Source: Streptomyces sp. CB02009
Lineage (GTDB): Bacteria; Actinomycetota; Actinomycetes; Streptomycetales; Streptomycetaceae
Length of the DNA stretch: 64,000 nucleotides
NCBI RefSeq assembly: GCF_001905825.1
Contig: NZ_LIVV01000002.1
Span: 1,120,441 to 1,184,440, forward strand
Direction of reading: 5' to 3'
Numbering within the stretch: position 1 is the first letter of the stretch; each line of letters begins with the position of its first letter. Below the pieces are notes generated by a model. The model saw nothing but the letters and a program-made list of their open reading frames with translations. It had not been told where the DNA came from and searched no databases. This document shows, piece after piece, positions 1 through 9,447 of the stretch. Both the position numbers and the translations under genes were made by a program.

Positions 1-178
1 CTGCCGAGGCCGACGGAGCCGACAGGCGTGCGATCGGACCCGGATCGGCACACGGGTACCGCGTCGCGTCCACGGGGGACGAGTGCAGCGAACCCCGGCG
101 GCCACCGGTCCGGGCTCCACACGTGTGATCCGTACCGGTGGACCGCTTCACCCCCACCCGTCAGACAGGAGAATCAGC

Positions 179-688
179 ATGAGAATCCGGTCCGTCCTGA
201 CAGCGCTGGCCCTCGTCCTCGGCGCGCTCTTCGCGCCGGGTGTCGGCGTCCTCACCGCCGCGGGCGAGGCCCACGCCGTCACGAAGATCAGCCACGCCAC
301 CGCGACCTCGATGTTCCGGTCCTCCGGGATCACCTGGTCCTCGTCCGGCGGCTGCTCCAACCGCAACGTCGCCACGTGCACGTCCTTCGACCAGCTCAAC
401 CTGGCCACCGCCCAGGGAGCCCAGACCCTGAGGAGCGCCAGCGGCTGCGCCCTCAACATCACCGGCGGCACCGAGACCGGCCACGCGAGCGGCACGTACT
501 CCCACTGGAACGGCTACAAGCTCGACTTCGGCAAGGCCACCTGCCTCACCAACTACGTGAAGAACACGTTCACGTACATCGGCGTCCGCGGTGACGGCGC
601 CCCGCAGTGGAAGTCCGGCGCGGGCAACGTCTACGCCGACGAGGGCAACCACTGGGACGTGACCTTCTACAACTGCGGCGGCTGCTGA
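179..688 (+). CDS. Secreted M15-like (D-Ala-D-Ala carboxypeptidase-fold) protein
   Basis: Predicted secreted protein of 169 residues that probably acts on peptidoglycan outside the cell. Residues 1-33 form a Sec signal peptide (MRIRS, a hydrophobic stretch, then an AHA-type cleavage site). The mature part carries H109-x-x-G-x-K-x-D116, which matches the HxxGxAxD zinc signature of peptidase family M15, and a later H158-W-D that would supply the third zinc ligand. Six cysteines suggest disulfides. ATG 179 was chosen because AGGAGA lies a few bases upstream and the signal peptide starts there; the same frame is open further upstream but looks non-coding. Family assignment comes from the motif pattern and could be a catalytically altered relative. 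The next genes also encode cell-wall enzymes. Confidence 0.75.
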   Translation: MRIRSVLTALALVLGALFAPGVGVLTAAGEAHAVTKISHATATSMFRSSGITWSSSGGCSNRNVATCTSFDQLNLATAQGAQTLRSASGCALNITGGTETGHASGTYSHWNGYKLDFGKATCLTNYVKNTFTYIGVRGDGAPQWKSGAGNVYADEGNHWDVTFYNCGGC

Positions 689-952
689 CCCGCCCCCCCG
701 CACGCGCGCCGGCCCCAGGACGGGTGGCCGGCCTCAGGAGCCGGACCTCACGCCCTCCGCCGAACACACCGCTCGGCAGCAGGCGACGCCGGCTCCGGAG
801 GCGCATGCGGGCGACGTGATCTCCCGCGTCCGCATGTCGCGACCGCCGGAGAGGCGTGGCTGCGCACTCTGGAAGCCCCGACCGTACGGAAGGGGGCACG
901 CATCACCTGACCACCCGAGCTGCTTCGCCAACTCATCTCATCTGGAGCCAAG

Positions 953-1201
953 TTGACCCAGGACCTCTCCCGTCGCGTCGCACTGCGCGCGGCCGTCGGC
1001 AGCGCACTCGTGCTGCCCGTCGTCCAGGCGGGCGCCGCGCAGGCCTCCAGCCCCCTTCCGCCGACGGAACGCGGGCAGGCCCCCGTGACCAACCCCCGAG
1101 ACCCCGGCGCCGTCTACGGCCCCGAGGCCGCCCGCACCGCGCACGCCGAACCGCTCAACGCCGCCGTCGCATGCGCCACGGCCCGTGGGGGGCACCGCTG
1201 A
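953..1201 (+). CDS. Tat signal leader ORF, probably the out-of-frame N-terminus of the downstream amidase
   Basis: Short ORF (82 codons, TTG start, GGAG just upstream) that begins with a twin-arginine signal: RRVALRAAVGS, a hydrophobic core and AQAS-type cleavage site, followed by a charged linker typical of the region before a Streptomyces amidase domain. It ends in TGA overlapping the ATG of the amidase (TGATG). The stop follows a run of six G near 1187-1192. One extra G there would fuse this leader directly to the amidase frame. Either the two ORFs are translationally coupled, the gene is frameshifted, or the G run was miscounted. As written the signal peptide is separated from the enzyme it should export. 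Confidence 0.6.
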   Translation: MTQDLSRRVALRAAVGSALVLPVVQAGAAQASSPLPPTERGQAPVTNPRDPGAVYGPEAARTAHAEPLNAAVACATARGGHR

Positions 1202-1941
1202 TGGCCACCTTCGTGACCCGCGCCCAGTGGGGCGCCCGAGCGCCCCAGAGCACCAGCGGCAACATCACCCCCGCGGAGGGCGGTGTGGTCGTCCACCACG
1301 TCGACGCCGTCAAAGTGGCCAGGGCCGACCACGCCGACTGCGCCGCTCAGGTGCGGGGCATCCAGAACTACCACATGGATTCGAACGGCTGGTCGGACAT
1401 CGCCTACAGCCACCTCGCCTGCGTCCACGGCTACCTCTTCCAGGGGCGCGGCGAGTACGTGCGCACGGCGGCACAGGGCACGACGCAGGGCAACGACGAC
1501 TGGTACGCGGTCTGCGCGCTGACCGGCGGCACCAGCGGCAGCTACGACGTCATCACGAGCCAGCTGATCGACGCCATCCGGTACGGCATCAACCGTCTGC
1601 GCTCGTCCGGTGGAGCCGCCCAGGCCATCACCGGCCATCGGGACCACCACGCGACGGAATGCCCGGCCGCCCTCTACACCCGGGTCGTCAGCGGCGAGGT
1701 CAACCCCGGCGGCGGCCCCCTGCCGTATCCCGGGGTCACCTTCCGCCAGTCCCCGGCCACCGTGCACGCGAGTGTGGCGACCTGGCAGCAACGCATGAAC
1801 ACCGCCCACGGCTTCGCCCTCACCGTGGACGGCCAGTACGGCCCGGGTTCCGATGCGGCCTGCCGCACCTTCCAATCCCGCAAGGGCCTCACCGTGGACG
1901 GCCTGGTCGGCCCGACCACCTGGGGAACGACGTTCGCCTAG
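1201..1941 (+). CDS. N-acetylmuramoyl-L-alanine amidase (PGRP/Amidase_2) with peptidoglycan-binding domain
   Basis: Zinc amidase predicted to cut the bond between muramic acid and the stem peptide of peptidoglycan. The catalytic domain starts at once (TRAQWGARAP), with the zinc ligands visible as H32/H33 (VVVHH), H146 (TGHRDHH) and C154 (ATECP). The typical GWSDIAY and GRG segments lie at 63-85. Residues about 185-244 form a PG_binding_1 repeat (VDGQYGPGSDAA, VDGLVGPTTW). At 246 residues it has no export signal of its own; the Tat leader lies in the overlapping frame just upstream (953-1201). ATG 1201 is the first in-frame start after that leader but need not be used if the two frames are really one gene. 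Confidence 0.88.
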   Translation: MATFVTRAQWGARAPQSTSGNITPAEGGVVVHHVDAVKVARADHADCAAQVRGIQNYHMDSNGWSDIAYSHLACVHGYLFQGRGEYVRTAAQGTTQGNDDWYAVCALTGGTSGSYDVITSQLIDAIRYGINRLRSSGGAAQAITGHRDHHATECPAALYTRVVSGEVNPGGGPLPYPGVTFRQSPATVHASVATWQQRMNTAHGFALTVDGQYGPGSDAACRTFQSRKGLTVDGLVGPTTWGTTFA

Positions 1942-2031
1942 CCGCACCACCCAGGCCCGCCGTGGCCGGCACCCGGACGCCCACCGAGCACAGCGCGGGG
2001 GCGTCCGGATCTGTGCGGGTGCGGGAGGCTG

Positions 2032-2365
2032 TCAGCCGGCGATGCTCTCCAGCAGGAGCTGGGAGCCTGCGGTGATCAGGCCGGGGACGGTGAAATCGAG
2101 TCCGACCGAGCGCGTGACCCGGGGGCCAGAGTGTAGGTGCCGATCGTGTTCCTGGGCGCTGTGGGCCGCACGTAGACGGTCTGGATCTGTGGTGCTGCGC
2201 CGTCTACCGACACGGCCACCGCTCCGTTCCACGTGTTGCCCGGAACGTCCGTGGGCCCGGTGACGTTCGAGCCGAAGACCAGACGGACGGTGCGTGAGGG
2301 GGAGGAGGGGTTCCGCAGGGCGAGGTCGACGGAGTAGCGGGTCCGTAGTTGCTCCAGCCGCGCTG
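2032..2365 (-). pseudogene. Fragment of a DUF3370-like secreted/structural protein with frameshifts
   Basis: The C-terminal piece of a protein is readable only by changing frame twice on the minus strand. One frame gives WSNYG, a second gives RYSVDLALRNPS through IQTVYVRP and IGTYTL, and a third gives RVTRSVGLDF through PGLITAGSQLLLES before the stop at 2034-2032. The order resembles my recollection of DUF3370 proteins (N-Y-G..., a TVRL strand, terminal LITAGSQ). The frame breaks fall near C/G runs. The upstream half of the gene is missing and the fragment runs straight into unrelated oxidoreductase sequence. I read it as debris of a deletion; the family name is tentative. Confidence 0.5.
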
Positions 2366-3300
2366 TGAGCGTGCAGTGTGCCGCGTTCTGTGGTGACGTC
2401 GACGAGGTCGCCCTCGGCGGCGGCGATCTCCACCCATACGCCCGGGGCCGCGACCTCCAGCTCGGGGACCCGGCCCGTCTTGGTGCGGGTGTGGAAGTGG
2501 TAGAGGGTGCGGCCGTTGGTCAGCGGGGAGGGGTGCTCGTCGTCGGGCCACTCCTTCGGCGGAATGTAGGGGGCGGACCGGATCAGTGCCTTGCCGCGCG
2601 GGTTCACCGACCGGTACCACTCCTCGCCCAGCGGTTCGCCGGAGACGAGGTCCTTGCCGTAGGTCACGCACCGGTCCGGGTGTGCCCAGGTGACGCCGTC
2701 CGGGTAGAGCCGGTCGGTGCCGTCGGGGGCGTCTTCGGTGACGGGCCACTGGATTCCGCTGGGGCCGCGGAGCTGTGCGTAGCTGAGGCCGGTGCCGTCG
2801 CAGGGGCGGCCGGCACTGCAGTGCTTCCATGCCTCGAAGGCTTGCTCGGGGCCGTTCCAGTGCACCAGGGGTGCGCCGCGCTTGTCCTGGAAGCCCATGC
2901 GGGCGGCGTAGTCGAGGAAGATGTCGAGATCCGGGCGGGCGTCGCCGGGCGGGTCGACGGCCTTCTCGCAGAGATGGACGGTGCGGTCGGCGTTGGTGAA
3001 CGTGCCGGTCTTCTCGCCCCAGGTCGCCGCCGGCAAGACCACGTCGGCGAACTGGGCCGTCTCGGTCAGGAACAGGTCCTGAACCACCAGGAACAGCTCT
3101 TCCTGGTCGAGGATCGAGCGGATCCGGGCCAGTTCGGGCAGGGAGACGGCCGGGTCGGTGGCACTGATCCACAGCATCCGCACCTCGTGCTGCTCCGTGA
3201 GCCGGAAGATCTCCATGGCGTGCGTGGGCGGCCCATCGTGGGGGATCGCGGAGGGCTCCACGTTCCATATCCTGGCCAGTGCGCGGCCGGGCCGGCGACC
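2366..3300 (-). pseudogene. Internal fragment of a molybdopterin oxidoreductase (nitrate reductase/formate dehydrogenase type)
   Basis: The minus-strand reading frame matches the middle to C-terminal part of a large molybdopterin oxidoreductase. It shows PPTHAMEIFR, RMLWISATDPAVS, FLTETAQFADVVLPAATWGEKTG and TNADRTVHL, with the start of the molydopterin-binding domain (NGRTLYHFHTRTKTGRVPEL) near the end. Homology begins about 3300 (ARIWNVEPS) with no iron-sulfur N-terminal domain upstream, and stops about 2370 before the end of the C-terminal domain. The frame then continues into DUF3370-like debris. A working enzyme of this family has about 700 or more residues; roughly 310 remain. It is therefore a remnant cut at both ends. 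The apparent GTG start at 3261 is incidental. Confidence 0.8.
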
Positions 3301-3506
3301 GGGTGAACCGGGGCCGGCTACGAGGGCTCAGGTGAGCTGCGCCGGCGGACGGGCAACGGCCGGATCACTCACGGCACGCACAAGCTCGGCAGATCCGTCC
3401 GGAGGAACGACGGTACGTCGTCCGAGACCGTGTTCCTCGGCCAGCCCGGGTGGATACGTTCGCATCTGATCCATGGTCGGGCGTACGGTCGAAGGACCGG
3501 GCGCGA
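3301..3506 (-). other. Non-coding or degraded stretch between gene remnants
   Basis: No convincing gene. A 48-codon minus-strand ORF (3328-3474, ATG start, beginning MDQMRTYPPG) can be drawn but lacks a clear ribosome binding site and I recognise no family. The stretch sits between two damaged genes and is best treated as part of the decay zone. Confidence 0.4.
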
Positions 3507-3850
3507 TTACGCACAGGTCTTGGCGAGGTCCATCAGCTCCCTGAGCGCCTCCTCGCGTGTTCCGAACCCGTATGGAGCCATGCTCGCAGCCTGACTACGG
3601 GTCGCACTGAACAGTGCCGACACGTTGCCCACCTGCATCCGAGTCTTGTTGAACTGGACTACCAGCTCGGCGTATGCGTCAGCCTCTGACTGCCAGAGCG
3701 CGTCCTCACGCTGGCCCGGTAGCTGCAACTTCACGCCGCGTACTTTGCCGTTGGCCTGAGCCTTACCTGCGGCGAAAGCACAACGGCAGCGACGACACCA
3801 ACGCCACCCGTGATTGCTGCGGCCCAGACGGCCGCGTCCCCCTGATCCAT
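3507..3850 (-). pseudogene. Frameshifted small membrane protein
   Basis: Two minus-strand frames together look like one small gene. ATG at 3850 opens MDQGDAAVWAAA followed by a hydrophobic, glycine/valine-rich membrane segment, but that frame soon stops. The neighbouring frame, entered around 3770-3790, continues with a charged segment (AGKAQANGKVRG), then LPGQREDALWQSEADAYAELVVQFNKT and a helical tail to the stop at 3507. A short MDQG start, one membrane helix and a charged cytoplasmic tail are common among Streptomyces accessory-region proteins. I infer a single-base indel. If the second part is expressed alone, it would start at GTG 3734 (75 residues). Function unknown. Confidence 0.45.
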
Positions 3851-3983
3851 GGGCGGATTTTCACATGGGTCGTGGTCCTATAAGGGCGTTCTGTCCCGGC
3901 AGGGGTGTTTGAGAAGTTGACGGGTTGGTCGCCGTTCGGGACGGCTCTGACCCGAGGAGGGGCACTTCTGACAGGATGACGTC

Positions 3984-4490
3984 ATGCTCGATTTCGGCAT
4001 CGCGGGCTACCAGCCAGCATGGTTGGACGGCCGTAGTGACGTCGTGCAGGAGCATGGAAATCGCCTGCGCGGTCTTGCTGGTCGGACGCTCACGAGAGTC
4101 TGGATGGTCTGGGACCTCAGGGATGACGAGTGGTTCTGCGACTGCCCGGTGCTGTTCGACTTCGATGGCGAGCAGGTCGAGATCAACCATCGAAAGCTCG
4201 GCGATCTCTCCCTCACGTGGAACATGATCGACCCCACCCGTCCAGTCCGGTGGCCTGGCTTCGACCTGCAGTGGCGCCCCGAACCTTTCCCCGGACTGCA
4301 CGCTCTGCTGGGGACGCCCCTCACGGGGGCCGAACTGCTCGAATGGACAGGCAGGGATATCGCTCAGGGCAACGTCGACATCAGCTTCGTCTGCGATTCG
4401 GGTCGCGTGACCGTCTTCAACGCACTCGACGAGAACGGGGTGAGCTTCGACCCTCCCGGTCCGAGCCAGCGGTCCCACCCGTTCCATTGA
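3984..4490 (+). CDS. Hypothetical protein (unrecognised, orphan between remnants)
   Basis: Intact 168-residue ORF with ATG 3984 behind a weak AGGA. I do not recognise the family. The protein is acidic, rich in W, D and F (VWMVWDLRDDEWFCDCPVLFDFDG; PVRWPGFDLQWRPEPFPGLHALL), has no signal peptide or membrane segment, and looks like a compact cytoplasmic beta-rich protein. It is less GC-biased than its neighbours and is flanked on one side by a broken small gene and on the other, tail to tail, by a damaged transposase. That setting suggests acquired or stranded DNA. The transposase frame remains open on the opposite strand across this gene but shows no transposase similarity there. Confidence 0.65.
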   Translation: MLDFGIAGYQPAWLDGRSDVVQEHGNRLRGLAGRTLTRVWMVWDLRDDEWFCDCPVLFDFDGEQVEINHRKLGDLSLTWNMIDPTRPVRWPGFDLQWRPEPFPGLHALLGTPLTGAELLEWTGRDIAQGNVDISFVCDSGRVTVFNALDENGVSFDPPGPSQRSHPFH

Positions 4491-4504
4491 CGCGGTCGGT
4501 GTCC

Positions 4505-5342
4505 AGGCATCACGCCCGTTCGGGGTGGACTCCCTTGTGAGGCGGCGACTTATGAGGTCGACCATTGCCAGCTTGATCATCGCTTCGGATCGGTGTGGGT
4601 GGGTCTCGTAGTCGCGGCTGAGGCGCCGGTGGTGCATGAGCCAGCCGAAGGTCCGCTCGACGACCCAGCGCCGCGGAATCACCTTGAAGCCCTTCGTGGC
4701 CGGGTCGCGATGGACGACTTCGACGTGGATGCCCAGGCGGGCTCCGTGCTCGATGGCTTTGATTCGATAGCCGCTGTCGGCCCAGGCCTTGGTCACTCGC
4801 GGGTGGGCCTTCGAGATCTGTGAGAGCACCTGGATGCCGCCGGCGTTGTCGGAGACGCTCGCGGCGGTGACCAGCACGGCCAGGAGAAGACCGAGGGTGT
4901 CGACGCCGATACGGCGCTTGCGGCCCGCGATCTTCTTGCCCGCGTCGATGCCCTGGCCGGCCGCGTGGACGTTCGCGGAAGTCTTGATGCTCTGCGCGTC
5001 CAGCACGCACGCACTCGGCTTGCCGTCGCGCCCCTCCGCCTCCCCGACCAGACGGCGGAGGGGCCCGTTGAGTTGGTCGAAGACTCCGTCCTTCTGCCAG
5101 GCAGTGAAGTAGCCGTAGACCGTTTCCCATGGCGGGAAGTCGTGCGGCAGATATCGCCAGGGGATGCCGGTGCGGTCGACGTAGAGGACCGCTTCCATGA
5201 TCCGCCGCAGGTCGTGCTCGGGCGGCCGGCCTATGCCCAGACCCTTCGCCCTCCGCTCGGCCCGCCAGGCCGACAGAATGGGCTGCATCAACTCCTACCG
5301 GGCATCGGACAGGTCACTCGGATACGGCCGCTGTCGAGGCAT
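4505..5342 (-). pseudogene. IS5-family transposase with premature amber stop
   Basis: DDE transposase of the IS5 type. The N-terminus reads MPRQRPYPSDLSDAR from ATG 5342, then TAG at 5297-5295 where the family normally has tryptophan, then E-L-M-Q-P-I-L and the rest in the same frame. Conserved stretches follow: IGRPPEHDLR, YVDRTGIPWRYLPHDFPPW, CVLDAQSIKTSANV (first Asp), KKIAGRKRRIGVDTLG, KAWADSGYR (second Asp) and RRWVVERTFGW (Glu). Past about 4505 similarity ends, but the frame stays open to 3861, so the normal C-terminus and stop seem lost. A TTG/ATG restart at 5291/5288 could make an N-terminally shortened protein. Otherwise the element should be immobile without help. Confidence 0.82.
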
Positions 5343-5361
5343 GTTTCTGCGGTGCGAGAGA

Positions 5362-5399
5362 GAGGCGCCTGACAGGCGAATGCCCAGCTCAGGCGCCTC
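5362..5399. terminator. Hairpin terminator below the aldehyde dehydrogenase gene
   Basis: Perfect 11-bp inverted repeat GAGGCGCCTGA / TCAGGCGCCTC around a 16-base loop, immediately downstream of the aldehyde dehydrogenase stop at 5411 on the minus strand. There is no U-run, which is usual for this GC range. It may also belong to the edge of the IS remnant. Confidence 0.65.
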
Positions 5400-5410
5400 C
5401 TTTCGTGTCC

Positions 5411-6934
<1,524 letters not shown>

Positions 6935-6977
6935 GGCATGGCCTCCCTGGGACGCGCCGGCCGTCCCTGGCCGGCGC

Positions 6978-8354
6978 TCACCGGCGAGTGTGCGGCCCCG
7001 AACGTTGCAAGACCGTTGCACCGGCGGACAGTTCCGCCTCCAGGGAGTCGAGACGCGCGCGTACGGGCGGGAGCCGAGCCGCCGGAACGGCCGCGCACAA
7101 CGCCCGCCAGACCTCCAGGTCGTCCTCGCCCCAGCTGCTGTACGCCCAGTCCGCGAGCAGCCCGGGGTCGCCCCGGTCGACCAGCGCCGCCCGCAGCCGG
7201 CCCGCGAGCCGCTCCCGCAGCCGTACGACCCCGGGGGCGAGCGAGGCCGGAAGCAGCGGGCCCCCGTACTCCCCGGCCGCCGCCGCGACGGCCCCCGACG
7301 CGAGCCGCCGGTCCACCGCCGCGAAGTCCGCGTCCACCCCGCCCGCCAGCCGGTACGGGCGGGAACGCAGCACGTCCGGACCCAGCAGCGCCCGGAGCCG
7401 CGACAGTTCCGCCCGCAGTGTCACCGGCGTGACGGACTCGTCCTCGTACAGGAGCGTGAGGAGCTCGTCGCCGCTGACCCCTTCCGGGCGGTGCGCGAGC
7501 AGGACCAGGATCTCGCTGTGCCGGCGGCTCAGCCGGACCCGCCGGCCGCCGAGCGACAGCGACGCCTCGTCGCGGCCGAGCGCCGCGAGGCTCGCCCTGT
7601 CCGCCTCCGGGGCCGGCCCGAGCAGCGCCAGCTGCGACTCCGCTGCCCGCGCCACCGCCTGGACGAAGCCGAGACTGTGCGGATGCGCGAGCCGGCGTCC
7701 GCCCGTGATGTCGACCGCGCCGAGCACCCGCCCGCTGCGCGGGTCGTGCACGGGCGCGGCGGCGCAGGTCCAGGCCCGCACCGGGTGGCGGAAGTGCTCG
7801 GCGGCGACCACCTGGACCGGCCGGTCGACCGCGAGGGCCGTGCCGGGCGCGTTCGTTCCCGCCGCCGCCTCCGACCAGCGGGCCCCGGCCACGAAGTTCA
7901 TCCCGCGTGCCTTGCGCAGCGTGGCCGGGTGGCCCTCGACCCACAGCATCCGGCCGGCTGCGTCGCACACCGCGAGGAGGTGCTCCCCGTCCGTCGCGTA
8001 CGCCCCCATCAGCTCCCGGATCACCGGCATCGCCGCCGCCAGCGGATGGCCGTCCCGGAAGTCGGCGAGCTCGTCCTCGTCCAGCTCCACCCGGGCCGCT
8101 CCGTCCGGACTCACGCGCGCGCGTGCGGAACGCCGCCACGAAGCGGCGACCAGCGGTCGGATCGTCCCGCGGCCGCCGATCGTCGTTCCTGTTTCGCCGC
8201 CGCCGGTCGCCGGTCCCGTTTCCCTGCCCCCGACCGTCGCTCCCGCCTCCCCGCCGCCGCGGGCCGTCCCGTCCACCCGCTTCGCCCGTCCGGCCACCCA
8301 CGCGTCGCTCAACTCGGCCTCCTCGTCGAGGTCGTCCCGGCCCGTCGGGCTCAT
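6978..8354 (-). CDS. GAF-domain transcriptional regulator of the aldehyde dehydrogenase
   Basis: Cytoplasmic regulator of about 458 residues. After a low-complexity Gly/Thr-rich insertion comes a [11 protein letters not shown] segment and a GAF-like sensor region ([54 protein letters not shown]) as in AcoR-type proteins. The C-terminal third carries a winged-helix-like segment ([32 protein letters not shown] ... [15 protein letters not shown]) instead of the AAA+ and Fis domains of classical AcoR. It is upstream of the aldehyde dehydrogenase on the same strand. ATG 8354 is preferred; TTG 8381 is possible and neither has a strong ribosome site. The ligand is not known. Confidence 0.82.
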   Translation of the reverse strand: MSPTGRDDLDEEAELSDAWVAGRAKRVDGTARGGGEAGATVGGRETGPATGGGETGTTIGGRGTIRPLVAASWRRSARARVSPDGAARVELDEDELADFRDGHPLAAAMPVIRELMGAYATDGEHLLAVCDAAGRMLWVEGHPATLRKARGMNFVAGARWSEAAAGTNAPGTALAVDRPVQVVAAEHFRHPVRAWTCAAAPVHDPRSGRVLGAVDITGGRRLAHPHSLGFVQAVARAAESQLALLGPAPEADRASLAALGRDEASLSLGGRRVRLSRRHSEILVLLAHRPEGVSGDELLTLLYEDESVTPVTLRAELSRLRALLGPDVLRSRPYRLAGGVDADFAAVDRRLASGAVAAAAGEYGGPLLPASLAPGVVRLRERLAGRLRAALVDRGDPGLLADWAYSSWGEDDLEVWRALCAAVPAARLPPVRARLDSLEAELSAGATVLQRSGPHTRR

Positions 8355-8446
8355 CGTGATGCGCGGGAACGCCGTCGACAAGCACCTGGGCGCCCCCTCC
8401 CGCCCACCCTGTCCGGGACCGGCCCCCGACCGCTCACGTACAGTGG

Positions 8447-8552
8447 GGCTCGGGCCGTGACTGGCGCTTGAGGTGGATCACCACCGGGGAGCGGTCCGGC
8501 GGGGGCGTGCTCGACCGGCGCGCCCGTACCGATGCCGTGCGCCTGGGCGAAT
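8447..8552 (+). promoter_or_regulatory. ZTP (pfl) riboswitch upstream of folD
   Basis: The leader contains the conserved blocks of the ZTP/pfl riboswitch in the right order: GTGACTGGCG (8456-8465), then ACCACCGGGGAGCGG (8480-8494), a variable hairpin, and GCCGTGCGCCTGGGC (8534-8548) shortly before folD. A candidate -10 element TACAGT lies at 8439-8444. Established knowledge: this RNA binds the folate-stress alarmone ZTP/ZMP and switches on folate one-carbon genes such as folD. The exact limits are estimated by eye. Confidence 0.85.
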
Positions 8553-8583
8553 CACCTGTCAGAGACGACGCCCAGGAGTTGCC

Positions 8584-9438
8584 ATGTCCACCAGCACCGC
8601 CACCCTCATGGACGGAACGGCCCTCGCCCGCCGTACGGTCGAGGAGACCGCCGCCCGCGCCGCCGAGATCACCCGCCGCACCGGCGTCACACCGTGCCTC
8701 GCGACCGTCCTGGTCGGTGCGGACCCGGCCTCGGTCACGTACGTGAAGATGAAGCAGAACCGCTGCGCGAAGGCCGGAATCCGCTCCAAGCACGTCGAGC
8801 TGCCCGCCACCACGACGACCGAGGAGCTCGTCGCCGCGATCACGGCCCTGTCCGAGGACCCCGAGGTCCACGGCATCCTCCTCCAGCACCCCGTCGGCCC
8901 CCACATCGACGAGCGCGCCGCCTTCGAGGCCATCGCCCCGGAGAAGGACGTCGACGGTGTCACCATGGCCTCCTTCGCCGCCATGGGCTTCGGCCTGCCC
9001 GGCTTCGTCTCCTGCACCCCGGGCGGCATCATCCGCCTCCTCGACGCCTACGACGTGGAACTCCGAGGCAAGCGCGCCGTCGTCGTCGGCCGCAGCGCGA
9101 TCCTCGGCAAGCCGGCCGGACTCCTCCTCCTCGGCCGCGATGCCACCGTCACCTACTGCCACTCCCGCACCGAGGACCTCTCCTCGGTCGTCCGCGAGGC
9201 CGACGTCCTCGTGGCCGCCGTCGGCAAGCCGAACTTCATCAAGGGCGCGGACATCAAGCCCGGCGCCGTCGTCATCGACGCCGGCTACAACCCGGGCAAC
9301 GTCGGCGACGTCGACTTCGCCTCGGCCGCCGAGCGCGCCTCCCTCATCACGCCCGTGCCGGGTGGCGTGGGCCCCATGACCATCGCCGTGCTCCTCGCCC
9401 AGACCGTCGAGGGCGCTGAGCGCCAGCTCGGCCTGTAG
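8584..9438 (+). CDS. folD: Bifunctional methylenetetrahydrofolate dehydrogenase/methenyltetrahydrofolate cyclohydrolase
   Basis: FolD interconverts 5,10-methylene-, 5,10-methenyl- and 10-formyl-tetrahydrofolate using NADP(H), feeding one-carbon units to purine and formyl-methionine synthesis. The 284-residue length is typical. Landmarks are Y53-x-x-x-K57 (catalytic lysine), Q101 in GILLQHPVG, D124 in KDVDGV, the Rossmann segment VVVGRSAILGKP (167-178) and the C-terminal TPVPGGVGPMT. ATG 8584 follows GGAG. Expression is probably controlled by the ZTP riboswitch in its leader. Nine bases after the stop the next ORF begins with its ribosome site overlapping the folD stop, so the two may be translationally coupled. 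Confidence 0.97.
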   Translation: MSTSTATLMDGTALARRTVEETAARAAEITRRTGVTPCLATVLVGADPASVTYVKMKQNRCAKAGIRSKHVELPATTTTEELVAAITALSEDPEVHGILLQHPVGPHIDERAAFEAIAPEKDVDGVTMASFAAMGFGLPGFVSCTPGGIIRLLDAYDVELRGKRAVVVGRSAILGKPAGLLLLGRDATVTYCHSRTEDLSSVVREADVLVAAVGKPNFIKGADIKPGAVVIDAGYNPGNVGDVDFASAAERASLITPVPGGVGPMTIAVLLAQTVEGAERQLGL

Positions 9439-9447
9439 GAGCGGTTC

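Larger units (their letters stand above)
4505..5400 (-). mobile_element. Remnant IS5-type insertion sequence (ends not resolved)
   Basis: Contains the damaged transposase at 4505-5342. I could not find matching terminal inverted repeats or a target-site duplication, so the limits are approximate. The absence of a normal transposase stop suggests one end was removed by a later rearrangement. Confidence 0.5.

Noticed and set aside
3328..3474. 48-codon minus-strand ORF starting MDQMRTYPPG
   Set aside because: No ribosome site, no recognisable domain, and sits in gene debris.
3861..4504. C-terminal extension of the transposase reading frame
   Set aside because: Similarity to transposases ends near 4505; the remaining open frame is antisense to an intact gene and has no domain.
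8447..8552. THF riboswitch instead of ZTP
   Set aside because: The conserved blocks fit the pfl/ZTP pattern, and folD is a standard ZTP target.
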